Source: Burhinus oedicnemus
Lineage: Eukaryota; Chordata; Aves; Charadriiformes; Burhinidae
DNA length: 64,000 nucleotides
Assembly (NCBI GenBank): GCA_008921705.1
Contig: VFFE01007789.1
Span: 1,536,195 to 1,600,194 of the forward strand
Direction of reading: 5' to 3'
The notes beneath the pieces are model-generated. The model was not told where the DNA came from and did not search any database. It saw only the letters and a list, made by a program, of their open reading frames with translations. Made by a program: the position numbers and the translations under genes. Below, one piece after another: positions 36,540 through 48,706 of this stretch. Numbering within the stretch: position 1 is the first letter of the stretch; each line of letters opens with the position of its first letter.

Positions 36540-37500
36540 TTCAATGATTTAGGATCAGCTCCATTCATACCTTCTTGCAGACATTCGACAGTCTTAAATT
36601 TCATTGATCTTGAGTAAGACTACTTACAAGGCTTGTTATCTACATGCTAATTTTTTTTTTCAGAGGGTGAAGAACTGATTTAAGCCTGAATTATTTGAAG
36701 GCACTTACTTGCTGCATTTAATTTTGACTGCTCTTCCCCTATCTGCCTCACAAAGTAAATTAGAAACTTTCTCATGTGTAATGACCTTACGTAAGGCCAG
36801 TTTACAGTGAGTTGCGATCTGCATGACACCACTGTCATAATTCAATTTATTTGGCAACGCTGGTTTGGACAAGCCCCAGATGAACTCGTCCTTTTTATGT
36901 AAAGCAACCACTTTCTCGTAAGAGTTAAAGTTGAAATACAGGCCATTACGGTCCAGACAATCTCTGTGCTATCACGCATGTCATTAATTATGCTTCATCC
37001 TTTATCTCATATGTGATACATTCATTAGGATGAAGCATGTATTGCCTAATGAGACATTTGGCTTTATTATTGTTTCCCAACTGTTCAGGGAAATTTATAT
37101 TTGTAAGTTTAAAGCACAGCCAAATTGACAGTGACAGACGGTTTGGCATTAGCCACTTTTTTCCAAGATTTAGTCCAACAGTGTCTTATTGAATACAGCT
37201 GCAAAATTCAGATCTTACAGATGGTCACCACAATTCTCAGAGACTAAAAAGCCAAGACATTGGTGCCAGCTTATGTAATGACCCTTAAAGTACTGACATG
37301 TACAAGAAAATCCACGTGTCTTTACTGTGACTTTCTTCATAAGTAGGCATGGTTGGAAAGGGAACCTTAACTGTATGATGGTCACTAAGAAGTTGAACGT
37401 GGAGGTATACGCTTTAAGTCCCTGATTGGAAAGTAACAAAACCAGATTAATGATGGCTTTCCCATGGCAGTGGGAAAGAAGGACGGCAGGCAATCTTTGC
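36540..37500. promoter_or_regulatory. Candidate conserved non-coding/regulatory interval
   Basis: This repeat-free interval has the texture of vertebrate non-coding enhancer elements: clusters of TAAT/ATTA homeodomain-type cores, for example GTCATTAATTATGC at 36980-36992, and ACAAAG-type cores, with no coding frame of note. It also contains the hairpin at 36990-37038. The call rests on appearance only. Conservation cannot be assessed from one sequence, so it is a candidate rather than an identification. Confidence 0.25.
36990..37038. repeat. Nested inverted repeat, 11-bp perfect arms
   Basis: ATGCTTCATCC (36990-37000) and GGATGAAGCAT (37028-37038) are exact reverse complements. Between them TATCTCATATGTGATA (37003-37018) is itself a near-perfect palindrome with one mismatched pair. 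The left arm overlaps an ATTAATTATGC homeodomain/POU-like core. Confidence 0.9.
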
Positions 37501-40500
37501 TAACTTAGTTTCTCTCCAAGGCATACTGACTTTCTCATGGCAAATAATGATAATTTATTTGCATCTGAAGAGATGAACACTGCTTTTATTTTGTGTGGGC
37601 TGTTCTGCAGGGAATGAAAAAAAAAAAAATCAAGCTGCAGTCAGTAAACCAGGGTTTTTTTCCCTCCTTTCTGCATGACTAGCTCCTATGGCTATGAAAT
37701 GTGCTCACATTTCATGGAAGACACAACTTAGCCTATAATGGTTTGTAACAACAAGTAAGAGGGGAGGTTGTTCCAAAGCTTCTTGTTTTCGTTCACTACA
37801 GTTTGGAATCCATCTTCTTGGTTTTAAAGAATTGTCTAAAACTAATAACGAGCCCTAAAAACATTACATAAAGAGATCTCTGTCCCTGTTATTTAAATAC
37901 TTGCCTTCTAGTCCTAGTGGTCCCACTTCTTACTCAGCAACTGACATCTTAACGTGCAGCTGATTGCTGATTTTGAAGTCACAAAGGGACAGTTATGGAC
38001 TGAAATAGAAAATAAGAGTTGAAAATGCATAAACTTCAGTTACAAAAAGCAGATCTTATTCTTATACAAAAATAAGAGTTGCTGAGCATTTGACAGGGAC
38101 AGAACTGCCTATTGCCAAAATATAATGATATCATTTTGTTTGATCCTTCTTTGAGGCATCAGCACCTCCCTGAGAAGGAGGAGGAAACTGCATGATATTT
38201 TGAAGTTTAGCTGATCCATCAGGCAGTTACACTAATCAGCCCTCTCCTACAGCCCCATATAACACTTTGTCTAGATTTTGGCTAAGCAAATTGCACAAGT
38301 GTACAATTTATTTTAACATAATAAAATTATATTCCTTTTTTTGACCAGTTGCAGAGATCCCTTGTTACAAAATTCTGAGAACCAAATTTCTTGAAGTGTT
38401 TTGCATTAATTAATTGTGTTTTAAATGATTGTTGCATGAGTTTAAGTATTCTTAAAATGTTATATTCTATTTTAATAAAAGAATAAAATAAACAATAAAA
38501 ATGATAGAATTAAAATGACATGGTCTTTTTCATCTTGATCTTATTTGGTCTATTAATTGGAAAATATAAAATTATATACATCTATATTTTTACAGATTAA
38601 TGTTTTGATAGCAGGAAACAGGATGTAGAGATACTAAGTTCTAGACATATAGCTAGACCCTGTTCAAAACTCAGTTGAATAAAATAAAACCATGCCAATT
38701 TAAATCAGCTGCAAATCTGGCTTGTGACTCTGTTGTTTTTCATTTGGACAGAGGGATGTGCAATGCATCAACTGGTCATATCCAAAAAAAATGATCCAAG
38801 GGTTATTCAGCCAGAGAAATCATTAAGCTTTTTGATTTTGCACTGTGTCCATGAACTTTACACACCATTGTGGGTGTACATACAATTTTTCTTCCCAGAA
38901 AGAAAAGAAAATTGGCCTAAATGCTATATCCTTCTCCTCTGCCCTATTTAAAAGAGGTTAGTAGCATTAAAAAGTCACCATTGAACTAAAAGTCACTACC
39001 ATGGTGCAAAGCTGGAGGCTTTGAGGAAATGACCAGTGCCTGGAGAAATGGAGATAGTTTGGGAGAGGAGAGGAAAGGGAGGTGGGAACAAGACCATTCG
39101 GTAACCCAGGCAAGGGAGAGGGACCTGAAAGCCCTAAAAGACATGAAGGAAGGGAAGGAGGTTAGGTGCAGAAGCAACACACTTTGTAGATAACAAAAAT
39201 TAGACCTTAGAGGAATCTGTGTTCAAGAAATGTTATACACATTAATACACTGATTATGTTCCTTTTTTTTTTTCTGGAGGAAGTTTTCCAGAAGTGTGCT
39301 AGAACATTGAATGCTTTCTGTTCTCATTGCTTTTCCACTCTCCTCCTCTTTCATCACCTCAGCCTAAGCCCTCTGGTTCCACCAGCAGCCACCTGCATGG
39401 GGAAGCCTGCAGCAGTTTGACTCACTCTCCCTGCACCACTTCACTGAAGATACTGAAAATAGGACGTGCTTCCACCTGGTTCTTCCCAGTGCCATTCAAA
39501 GGGCACAGATTCCACATGTCCCAGTCCTTGCCAAACATTGCCATAAATATTTGGGTTACCAGTATACCGTAGTTACCCCAGTAAACAACCTACACAGACT
39601 ATTAATTATGAATACTCTACAGCATGAAGTACTGCCCAGTGCATTTCCCACAAGACCTCCAAACATCAGTGTTGACAGAGAGCAAGGAGCCCCTCAGCTC
39701 CATGAGAGCCGCGTGCTGTAGTCCCAATACCCTACAGCTCCCCATGCCCTGTCCATGGCTCCAGCCAGCCTCTGCAGGGCGCCTTTCCCTCCCCCCCCCA
39801 GGAGCCCTTCAGATGCATCACCGTTTCAGGGTCCACTCCCAGTGGCAGCCTCACAACTGGCAGGCTAGCCCCCCGAGACAAAGCACGACCACTGCCCACT
39901 GGGCTAACGCATGCTACAACTTTCATAAAACAGAAGGAGCTCCTGGATCTCAGTCTCTTGTGTGTTCTTCTGCCTGAGTTGCTTCTTGCTGCTGTACTCC
40001 CCGGGGATTGTACGGAATTTTTAAATAGTGCTGGCACCGTGACTCAGTACTAACCAAAATATCCACATTACCCTGCCATCTTATTTTAGGTAAGCACTTA
40101 ATTATTTCAGCACCTTTTTCTTACCAACCTGCTAGACTGAAGACTAGCAGAACTTACACTATACTACACAGAAAACTTTTGAGGTGTTCACTGAATTATT
40201 GCCATCTGCCAGACACTCATGTAAAATACATCGCATCTAGCAAAAGTAGATTTGATTAAACGAGATCTCACAAGTGTATTCTTACTGTCTGAGATTAAGC
40301 CAAATATCTCTTTTTTGGGGTGTTTTTTTTCCCCCTAGCCTAAGCTTCTCTGTAATTATTCCAAGGAGCTGATTTTTCTATTTTACTGACATGGTCTCCT
40401 TTGAGATTTTATTTATAATCTTTGGCACAAGCAAAAGCCTTAACAATTTCCTTGATGTTTGCTGTTTATTTAGGGCCAATGTAAACCATCTATTATATAT

Positions 40501-43500
40501 CCCAATCCTTAAATGACCCTTAAATGTCATTTTAAACACATTCTTCTCAGAATGAATACCGTTGATGGCAAAAAATCCATCTAGGATTGCTAAAGACTAA
40601 TATTGTGCTTTAATGACCATGCTACTCGAATAAATTCAATCCATTTTACTGGGTTTTCTCCTTCACAGGAGTTCCAGAAATTGCAGATTAAATTCTCTTG
40701 GAGTCTAGATGGGTTTATATTTTTTGCATAAAGTTGAAATATGTATTTTCTCGCTCTGCACATCACTGCATTTTTGCCATACACCTGGAACAGTGTTTCT
40801 TCAGGCATCAGATATCTGAGGTGTTTATATTCAACTTGAAATGTTCACAGTTGTCATTAAAAAGCAATCTTTTAAAAAGTCGCCAAATGCTCCTTGCTTA
40901 CCAGGTCCTGCCTACAGTCCTTCATCTTTCTGTTCCACTGCTGCAAACCCCCCTTGTATCTAACGGTTTCCTGATTGTTGTTATGCTCTTGCTTTTCATT
41001 GTTCCCTGCATCACGGACACCACTTTGGGTTGCAAGTATCTGTTCAGTTTAAAATCAAGAAACTTTCCATTTTCTTCTGGAATGACAATTCCACCACACT
41101 CCAATGCTCTTGTGTCCTTTCATCCCTGCAGATACTCCTGTTCCAGTGATCCTCTTGCCCCCAGCGGTGTGGAGGTGGGTGCAGCCTCCTTGCCATTTGC
41201 CACGGGAAAGCCCTGGAGCCATGGGGAAGCATCTGAGCATGGGCTGGACAGAAAGGGAGCCAACAGCTGGGGCAAGTCAGGAGACACATGGCAAAAGCAA
41301 GATGCTGATCCATGGCAAGGCCTCAGTGGGGATAAAAAGAAGATTTTTCCCCCTAGGGGACTATGTAAAATTTGCTGCAAAGTAGAAAGTAATAGAAAAT
41401 TTCGAGACTGAGAGTGAGAAAAGGGAACACATCCTCTCTTTCAAAGACAAAGTGAGCTGGCAAAGGTTATGTTCAGACCCTTTTATTTCTATCTGCTTTC
41501 TTTTCAGTTTTCTCTGTTTCATCAGTTACCTTGTTCCAGATATTACACAAACAAACCTGATTTTTTTAGCCTTTTTTTTGTACGTTTGCTTTGAACAAGG
41601 GTGCAGACAGATCTCAAAATCTTGGCTGACTTGGGATCCTGTCATCCTTCCTAAACTAACAGTGCTTTTGTCACCCTGTCTGCCAATGCACTGATCACTC
41701 TTCTGGCACTTTCAAACCAGTGCATGCTTCCTACAGAGCCTGACCACTGTTCTGGTTTGTATATGCTGTGACAAACATGACAACACGATACACTTTCTGT
41801 TGTGTACTCAAGTTTCTTCCACTGAACTATTTTGGATTCTCTATCTTCTCCTGGATGTGAGAAGATAATCTGCTTTCTACACCTTCCATCTGAATTGCAC
41901 CAACTGGCCAACCTCTAATTATTTTATCAGGGTTTTGTTCTGGCCCTGCAGTAGTCTCCAACAAGGTTTTGTCCTGGATCCCAGTGCCTGTCTTTTATTA
42001 GATTTTCAGCACCCTCTTTTCACATGGCGTCCAGAAATCTCTGACTGTATTTCATAACTTTTCTCTTCTTCTTACCCTCCCCTGATCAACATTGCTTAAT
42101 TCTTGCACAACACACAAAACCCCAATATCAACATACTTAGGAGACAGCTTCTAAAAGTACAGTTGTTTAAAAAGAAAAATGGGCCATTCCATAAGGAATT
42201 AGCTTGATGATTTGCATGAACTTAATTTTGAAGAGACAAGAAAAAATTGGAAAGGAAATTATTTAAATTGAACCATGAGAACCAGAAAAGAGAAACCGTG
42301 ACCTAGAAATTGCTGTTTTTCTTTATATGCGTATAAAACTTTTCCAAGTGTTTAATCTCTAAATGGAGGTCTGGAAGGTGATAAAAGATTATATAGGATG
42401 GTTGTTATTATCCCTGGATATCTACAGTAGTCTATATAATGCTATGGAGTTTTTCTAGAATTGATCGCCTATGGGAACTTTCTGTAATTTTATTAAAAAA
42501 AATAATAAGATTCAACAGAAACACTGTAAGACACTACAGAATTTAATTTAGATAGTCCTACGGGATTTCATTCTTGCATATTTTTACCGGCATATTTGAA
42601 TACACAACTATGCATAGTCCCTGTTCTAAAGGATATTATCCCGTAAAATAGATATAGCATAACAAGTACAGAAGAGTTTTCTAGAAACACAGAAGTGTAA
42701 AGTTCCGTAGAATAACTATATGATCTCTTATTTGTGATTTTATTTATTTACTATATTTATTTACAGCACTTACAGTTGCATCTGCTTTTGACTTAAGATC
42801 ACAATCATGATATTTACTTACCTACTTTTACATCATTGCTTTCTTGGTACTTTCTAGATGTTGCTCATTATTGCAAATGTTTTCTGTTGACATTTCTCCC
42901 AGTATGTATACTCTGGCTATCACAGAGTCACTCACACACAATATTGCACTTGCAGTAACTTTAAAGTGAATTAACGGGACATCAAGTCACATCACTTATG
43001 GTTTTCAGTGGTTTTCAGACTGTAGAACAAAGCATGGTCATACAGCAGAGAGCTTTTAAACATAAAGGTTCATGAGAATGGACTGGATTAGCAAAGTGAC
43101 TGCTAGATGGAAACAGAAGAGTCAAAGCCCACACACAACCTGATTCTTAGTATTCTTTAAAAAGAAACATCAGCTGCACTGCATCAATCTCTGCCTCGTC
43201 TGTACCATCATTCTTGCAATGGCTTTTAATATACGTACATCCTCACAAATAGTGAAGAAAGCTTTTCATTTGAACTAAGTCAGGCTTACAGTACAGAGTA
43301 AGCCTAGAGAGGGCAGTGAGCCCGGTGTTACATATAACCAGTCATGCTTGGCATGAAGCCTAAGAGGCTGGGAAGAAAAAAAGGATATTAATAACAGATT
43401 CAAATGGGATACAGGGAAAAATTAAGATGAAAAGCTGGACACTTTGGGTGATATATACTGATTCAAGCTATATGGGAAAAAAAATATATGGGAAATAACA

Positions 43501-43819
43501 AGAGAAACTTTGAATCTTGGTACCTGAGCAAAATTATTATTTAATGGCTATGTCAGGTATTGGTAGAATCATGTATATAATTGATATATTGATATAAAAT
43601 GGCATAACAAGTTCATTGAGACAATACTTTACGCTGTGAGATTTACAATACATAGGGAAGATGTAATTGCTTGAAGTCTCTGAATACTGATTAATTGAGA
43701 AAAGAATTGGGAATTATCATGGTGGTTTTTTCGTCTGCAGATCTCCAAATCAAGAAATCCCTAGTTAAGTATCTCCTAGCATAACATAATTATTTTGTTA
43801 TTACACATTTATTTTTTCT
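37501..43819. other. Unannotated AT-rich interval
   Basis: No gene or transposon recognised. It contains an A13 run at 37617-37629, a purine-rich patch near 39040-39160 and a somewhat GC-richer patch at 41100-41340. The plus-strand open frame at 40887-41411 (174 codons from its first ATG) matches no family I know and is treated as chance. Confidence 0.5.
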
Positions 43820-43938
43820 TCCTTTATTTTTTAAATCCATGAGTTTTTGTCTTTAAAAAAGATTTCATAACAAGGTGGTTTAAATTATCTTGTTTACAGT
43901 TCTAGTGAGAGGTATAGATGAGTGGCAATGCTGTTTTT
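43820..43938 (+). repeat. Unnamed interspersed repeat, copy 1
   Basis: This copy shares TTTTTTAAATCCATGAG, AAGGTGGTTTAAA, TATCTTGTTTAC and TGAGAGGTATAGATGAGTGG followed by CAATGCTGT with 48555-48706 in the same orientation. The final 60 bases or so are nearly identical between copies. I do not recognise the family. Confidence 0.8.
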
Positions 43939-44062
43939 TCAATTACACTTCAGTAATTTGATTTGTGGCATAATATTCCATCCCTGCCTCATGACAGAGT
44001 GAAAATCAACTATTTTCCACAACAGATAGAAAAAGACCCTTTCCTCAGCATGGATTAAAAGT

Positions 44063-44084
44063 GAATAAATAAATAAATAAATAA
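44063..44084 (+). repeat. AAAT tetranucleotide microsatellite
   Basis: About five perfect AATA units, just before the 5' break of the plus-strand CR1 copy. Confidence 0.95.
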
Positions 44085-44129
44085 TCCATCTTTTGGTACA
44101 ATCAGAAAAACTCAACACTTGGCACCATG

Positions 44130-46798
44130 ACGCCCTCCCTCTATATGTTAGGGAGTGTTTTGATTGTATAGAGCTCAATGACTGTGAAGGCGAGGTCGAC
44201 TGCTTAAAGGTAAGGATGAGGGGGAAGGCCAACAAGGCAGATATCCTGTTGGGAGTCTGTTATAGACCACCCAATCAGGATGAAGCAACAGACGAAGCAT
44301 TCTACAAGTGGCTGACGGAAGTCTCACAGTCCCCGGCCCTTGTCCTAGTGGGAGACTTCAACTTACCGGACATCTGCTGGAAATAAAACACAGCAGAGAG
44401 GAAACAGTCTAGGCGATTCCTGGAGTGTGTGGAAGATAACTTCCTGACACAGCTGGTAAGCGAGCCTACCAGGGGAGGTGCCTTGCTAGACCTGCTGCTC
44501 ACAAACAGAGAAGATCTGGTGGGTGATGTGGTGGTCAGAGGCCGTCTTGGACTTAGCAACCATGAAATGATAGAATTCTCCATTCTTGGTGAAGTAAGGA
44601 AGGGGGTCAGCAAAACCACTACCATGGACTTCCGGAAGGCAGACTTTGACCTGTTCAGGACACTTGTTCAGAGAGTCCCTTGGGAGACAGTTCTGAAGGG
44701 CAGAGGGGTCCCGGAAGGCTGGACACTCTTCAAGAAGGAAGTCTTAGAGGCGCAGGAGCAGGCTGTCCCCATGTGTCGTAAGATGAACCGGCAGGGAAGA
44801 CAACCGGCCTGGCTGAACAGGGAGCCCGTGCTGGGACTCAGGAGAAAAAGGAGAGTTTACCACCTTTGGAAGAAGGGGCAGGCAACACAAGAAGAGTATA
44901 GGGATCTAGTTAGGTCCTGCAGAAAAAACATCAGAAAGGTGAAAGAACAGCTAGAACTTGATCTGGCCACTACTGTAAGAGATAACAAAAAAGGTTTTTA
45001 CAAATACTTTAACAACAAAAAGAGCGCCAGGGAGAATCTCCACCCCTTATTGGATGCGGAAGGGAAGATTGTCAACAAGGATGAGGAGAAGGCTGAGGTA
45101 CTTAATGCCTTCTTGGCCTCGTTCTTTAAATAGTAAGACCAATCATCCTCAGGGTATTCAGCCCCCTGAGCTGGAAGACAGGGATGAAGAGCAGAATAAA
45201 CCCCCCATAATCCAAGAGGAAGCAGTTAGTGACCTGCTACACCAACTGGACAGCCACAAGTCTATAGGCCCAGGTGGGATCCACCCGAGAGCACTGAGGG
45301 AGCTGGCAGAGGAGCTTGCCAAGCCACTCTCCATCATTTATCAGCGGTCTTGGTCAACAGGGGAGGTCCCAGATGACTGGAGGCTTAACAGTGTGACACC
45401 CATCTACAAGAAGGGCCGGAAGGAGGATTCAGGCAGCTACAGGCTTCTCAGCCTGACCTCAGTACCAGGAAAGATCATGGAATGGTTCATCCTGAGTGCA
45501 CTCACGTGGCATGTGAAGGACAACCAGAGGATCAGGCCCAGCCAGCACGGGTTCATGAAAGGCAGGTCCTGTTTGACCAACCTGATCTCCTTTTATGACC
45601 AGGTGACCCACCTGGTGGATGAAGTCGATGTTGTCTGTGGATGTTGTCTACTTGGACTTTAGTAAGGCCTTTGACACAGTCTCCCACAGCATTCTGCTAG
45701 AGAAACTGGCAGCCTGTGGCTTAGACTGGTGTACTCTTTGCTGGATTAAAAACTGGCTGGATAGCTGAGCCCAGAGAGTTGTGGTGAATGGCATTAAATC
45801 CAGTTGGTGGCAGGTCACAAGTGGTGTTCCTCAGGGCTCAGTTTTGGGGCCAGCCTTGTTTAACACCTTTCTTGATGATCTGGATGAGGGGATTAAGTGC
45901 GCCCTCAGTAAGTTTGCAGATGACACCAAATTAAGCGGTGGTGTTGATCTGCTTGAGGGTAGGAAGGCTCTGCAGAGAGATCTGGACAGACTGGATAGAT
46001 GCACTGAAGCCAACTGCATGAGGTTTAACAAGATCAAGTGCCAGGTCCTGCACTTCAGTCACAACCACCCCAGGCAACGCTACAGGCTTGGGGAGGAGTG
46101 GCTGGAGAGCTGCCTGTCAGAAGAGGATCTGGGGGTCCTGGTGGACAGCCGGCTAAACATGAGCCAGCAGTGTGCCCAGGTAGCCAGAAAGGCCAATGGC
46201 ATCTTGGCCTGTATCAAGAATACTGTGGCCAGCAGGAGTAGGGAAGTGATTGTGCCCCCGTACTCAGCGCTGGTGAGGCTGCAGCTTGAGTCCTGTGTTC
46301 AGTTTTGGGTGCCACAGTATAGGAGGGACACTGATGTGCTTGAGCTTGTCCAGAGAAGGGCAACAAAGCTGGTGAGGGGGCTGGAGAACATGTCTTATGA
46401 GGAGCGACTGAAGGAATTAGGATTGTTTAGCCTGGAGAAGAGAAGGCTGAGGGGAGACCTTATTGCTCTCTACAACTACCTGAAAGGAGGTTGTAGTGAG
46501 ATGGGAGCGGATCTCTTCTCCCAAGTAACTAGCGATAGGACAAGAGGAAACCGGTTCAAGTTGTGCCAGGGGAGGTTTAGGCTGAATATTAGGAAAAATT
46601 TTTCACTGAAAGAGTTATCAAATATTGGAACAGGCTGCCCGGGGAGGTGGTTGAGCCACCATCCCTAGATGTGTTTAAAAGTCGTGTAGATGTGGTGCTT
46701 AGAGACATGGTTTAGTGGCAGACCTGGTAGAGTAGGGTCAATGGTTGGACTAGATGATCTTAAAGGTCTTTTCCAACCTAAACAATTCTATGATTCTA
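44130..46798 (+). mobile_element. CR1 retrotransposon, 5'-truncated, carrying most of ORF2
   Basis: About 2.7 kb of CR1 in plus orientation. It starts abruptly within the endonuclease domain of ORF2 (LYVRECFDCIEL) and runs to the 3' terminus GGTTGGACTAGATGATCTTA, TTTTCCAACCTAAAC and ATTCTATGATTCTA at 46785-46798. ORF1 and the start of ORF2 are missing. The 3' UTR and protein sequence differ clearly from the large minus-strand copy, so it belongs to a different CR1 subfamily. At least two stops and three frameshifts disable ORF2. Confidence 0.96.
44133..46715 (+). pseudogene. CR1 ORF2 (endonuclease-reverse transcriptase), inactivated
   Basis: The C-terminal half of the endonuclease is present: ILLGVCYRPPNQDE, then VLVGDFNLPDICW (44338-44384) and SNHEMIEFSI (about 44558-44587). 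A linker follows with RRVYHLWKKGQATQEEYRDL and KKGFYKYFNNKKSARENLHP. The RT follows as DWRLNSVTPIYKKGRKED, LTSVPGKIMEW, RPSQHGFMKGRSCLTNLISF, VVYLDFSKAFDTVSHSILL (motif A, aspartate retained, about 45640-45700), [20 protein letters not shown], and [12 protein letters not shown] (motif C, about 45915-45950). The C-terminal [16 protein letters not shown] and [18 protein letters not shown] blocks and a stop at 46713-46715 complete it. Breaks: a stop after DICWK near 44385, tandem stops and a frameshift near 45131, a frameshift near 45645, a stop near 45766, and a 1-base deletion near 46600. It is non-functional. Confidence 0.93.
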
Positions 46799-46927
46799 AG
46801 GCTGGCCAACAAATGTGTCTCAGAAGACTCCTTACTGCAGATGCCTATATTTTCTGAAGTTTTCACTCAAATTCAAAAATTTAAGTGTCCAGTTTTACCT
46901 ACTCTCAGTTGTATTCTCTACATGGAA

Positions 46928-46943
46928 TTTTTTTTTTTTTTTT
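46928..46943 (+). repeat. Poly(T) tract, 16 T
   Basis: An uninterrupted run of 16 T followed by CCAG, about 130 bases past the CR1 3' end. Simple sequence with no retrocopy signature on the minus strand. Confidence 0.9.
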
Positions 46944-48375
46944 CCAGTGAGAAAGCATGCATTGGATACAGGAGAGCATACATCACCTCCAGCAGTTTTA
47001 GGGGAACCTATAGATCCTGAATCTTATAAAACAACCCTCAAAGCTTTTGTACAAATCAAAGGAGAATTCCTTCTATTCAGGCATGGAGCGAGATGGCCAA
47101 ATACCTTAATTGCAAGCATTTAATCAGAAGCCCTGGCATGGGGTGTGCGCTTGCAGTCAGCACTGGAGATGAGGATGGTGGTTAAATCCACAGTGCAGAG
47201 CACCGAGGGGAAAAAAACGAGCTGCCTGGGAGCTGCACAAGGAGGGTCTTTGAGTTGGTCAAATTAAATCCAGGGATCAGGCAAGGACCATTAGGGTTCA
47301 AGTGGCTCAAAGTATCCAGAAGTACTCAGGTCCTTCTTGGTAGACCTCTGAATCGCACATCTGTCTCTTCACTGCCTCTAGCTAAACTCAGTGAGTTGCA
47401 TCGTCTGGTATTTTCCACTGAATTTCTGTGGAATTTGGATACTGAATTCCCCCTAGGTCCTGAGAAAACCGCTTTAAAAATGTTGGCAAATCAATCTGCA
47501 TGTAAGTGAGGATATCTAAGAGAGGGTATACCTACATGGGGTATCTTTTAATGCAGTTTTGATGATGCTCAAACTTCAAATATCTCAGGTTTGTAACACA
47601 ATGACTCTTACAAACAGAAAATTTTTAAAGTAAATGACATAATGTCAATCAGCAAGAAGAAAAGCATGTAGTTGCACTTTCTGTTAACAGATGGAAACAG
47701 CAGATGAGCCCAGATAATTTAATAATCTCTGGTAATATTAATTTTAGATCCGAAACATTTTGAGAAAAAACATGTTGGATTTTCCCCAAGGACATCAATA
47801 AAATCAAAATCAACTAATTCCCGAATAAAACAATCTAATAAGCACATCACTAAGTTTGTTGCTAATTCTTGCTGTAATTGGGTACAGTGTCACCTTGACA
47901 CAGAATGCCGTTACAGCAAAGTAAACCACACAAAGAGAGCCATCTGCATGTAATAGAAACTAAATCGACTGCACTGTGGTCAGCATTTCACCAGGCAATC
48001 ATTTGGAAAGGCTGTTATGAAACATTGCAGGCTCCTGCTGGGATTCGGTTTCTATAAATATGTGTTCCATGTAATTGTTTAAAATCATAGCTGTGTGATA
48101 TGCTTTTTTGAAGAGAAGTACAGCAATGGAATTAATTGGGCAATACATCCAAAGTAATAAACAGAAACAACTGAAATGAAGATCCTTGTTCTGTTCGGGA
48201 TTTAGAAGCAATAGCGACAACCGTCTCGTAACCACCCTTCTTTCCCTGCTATCATTCACAACCGTATAACCTGTTACTCAGCCTGCGATAGTTTCAGTGT
48301 GAAAATCAGCTGCACTCAGCTAACATACTACATGGATTTTATACCCACAGTTTAAAGTGGTAGGAAAAAGTGGCC

Positions 48376-48388
48376 TATATATATATAT
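48376..48388 (+). repeat. TA dinucleotide microsatellite
   Basis: Thirteen bases of alternating T and A. Confidence 0.9.
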
Positions 48389-48554
48389 TCCAGTGTCTTG
48401 AAAGAACCACAAAAATATATTGGACTCTTCTTATAGGAGGTAAGTCTTACTAATTCCTATTCAATCTGTAGTAAAATAATGACAGGAAGCACAATATTGT
48501 AAAACAGCATGAAATAATAAAATGTTTTATTAGTACCTTTTTCTTTCTTTTTTT

Positions 48555-48706
48555 TTTTTCTCCTTTGTTTTTAAAATTTTTTTTAAATCCATGAGCTATT
48601 GTTTTTAAAAGGATTTAAAATCTCTTGTTTAATAGCAAGGTGGTTTAAACTATCTTGTTTACTATTCTGGTGAGAGGTATAGATGAGTGGCAATGCTGTA
48701 TTTTCC
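48555..48706 (+). repeat. Unnamed interspersed repeat, copy 2
   Basis: Direct-orientation counterpart of 43820-43938, with an extra segment of about 15 bases around 48611-48630 and scattered substitutions. It shares AAGGTGGTTTAAA, TATCTTGTTTAC and TGAGAGGTATAGATGAGTGG followed by CAATGCTGT. Outside these limits the two copies diverge. Confidence 0.8.

Larger units (their letters stand above)
46799..48554. other. Unannotated interval
   Basis: No gene is recognised. It contains T16 at 46928-46943 and a TA run at 48376-48388. Open frames are short and overlap. Confidence 0.5.

Noticed and set aside
40698..41411. Longest non-CR1 open frame (237 codons, with a hydrophobic middle segment)
   Set aside because: It opens on TTG; its first ATG is at 40887, leaving 174 codons. 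With uniform bases about one frame of this length is expected by chance in a window this size. The translation matches no family I know and overlaps long frames on the other strand.
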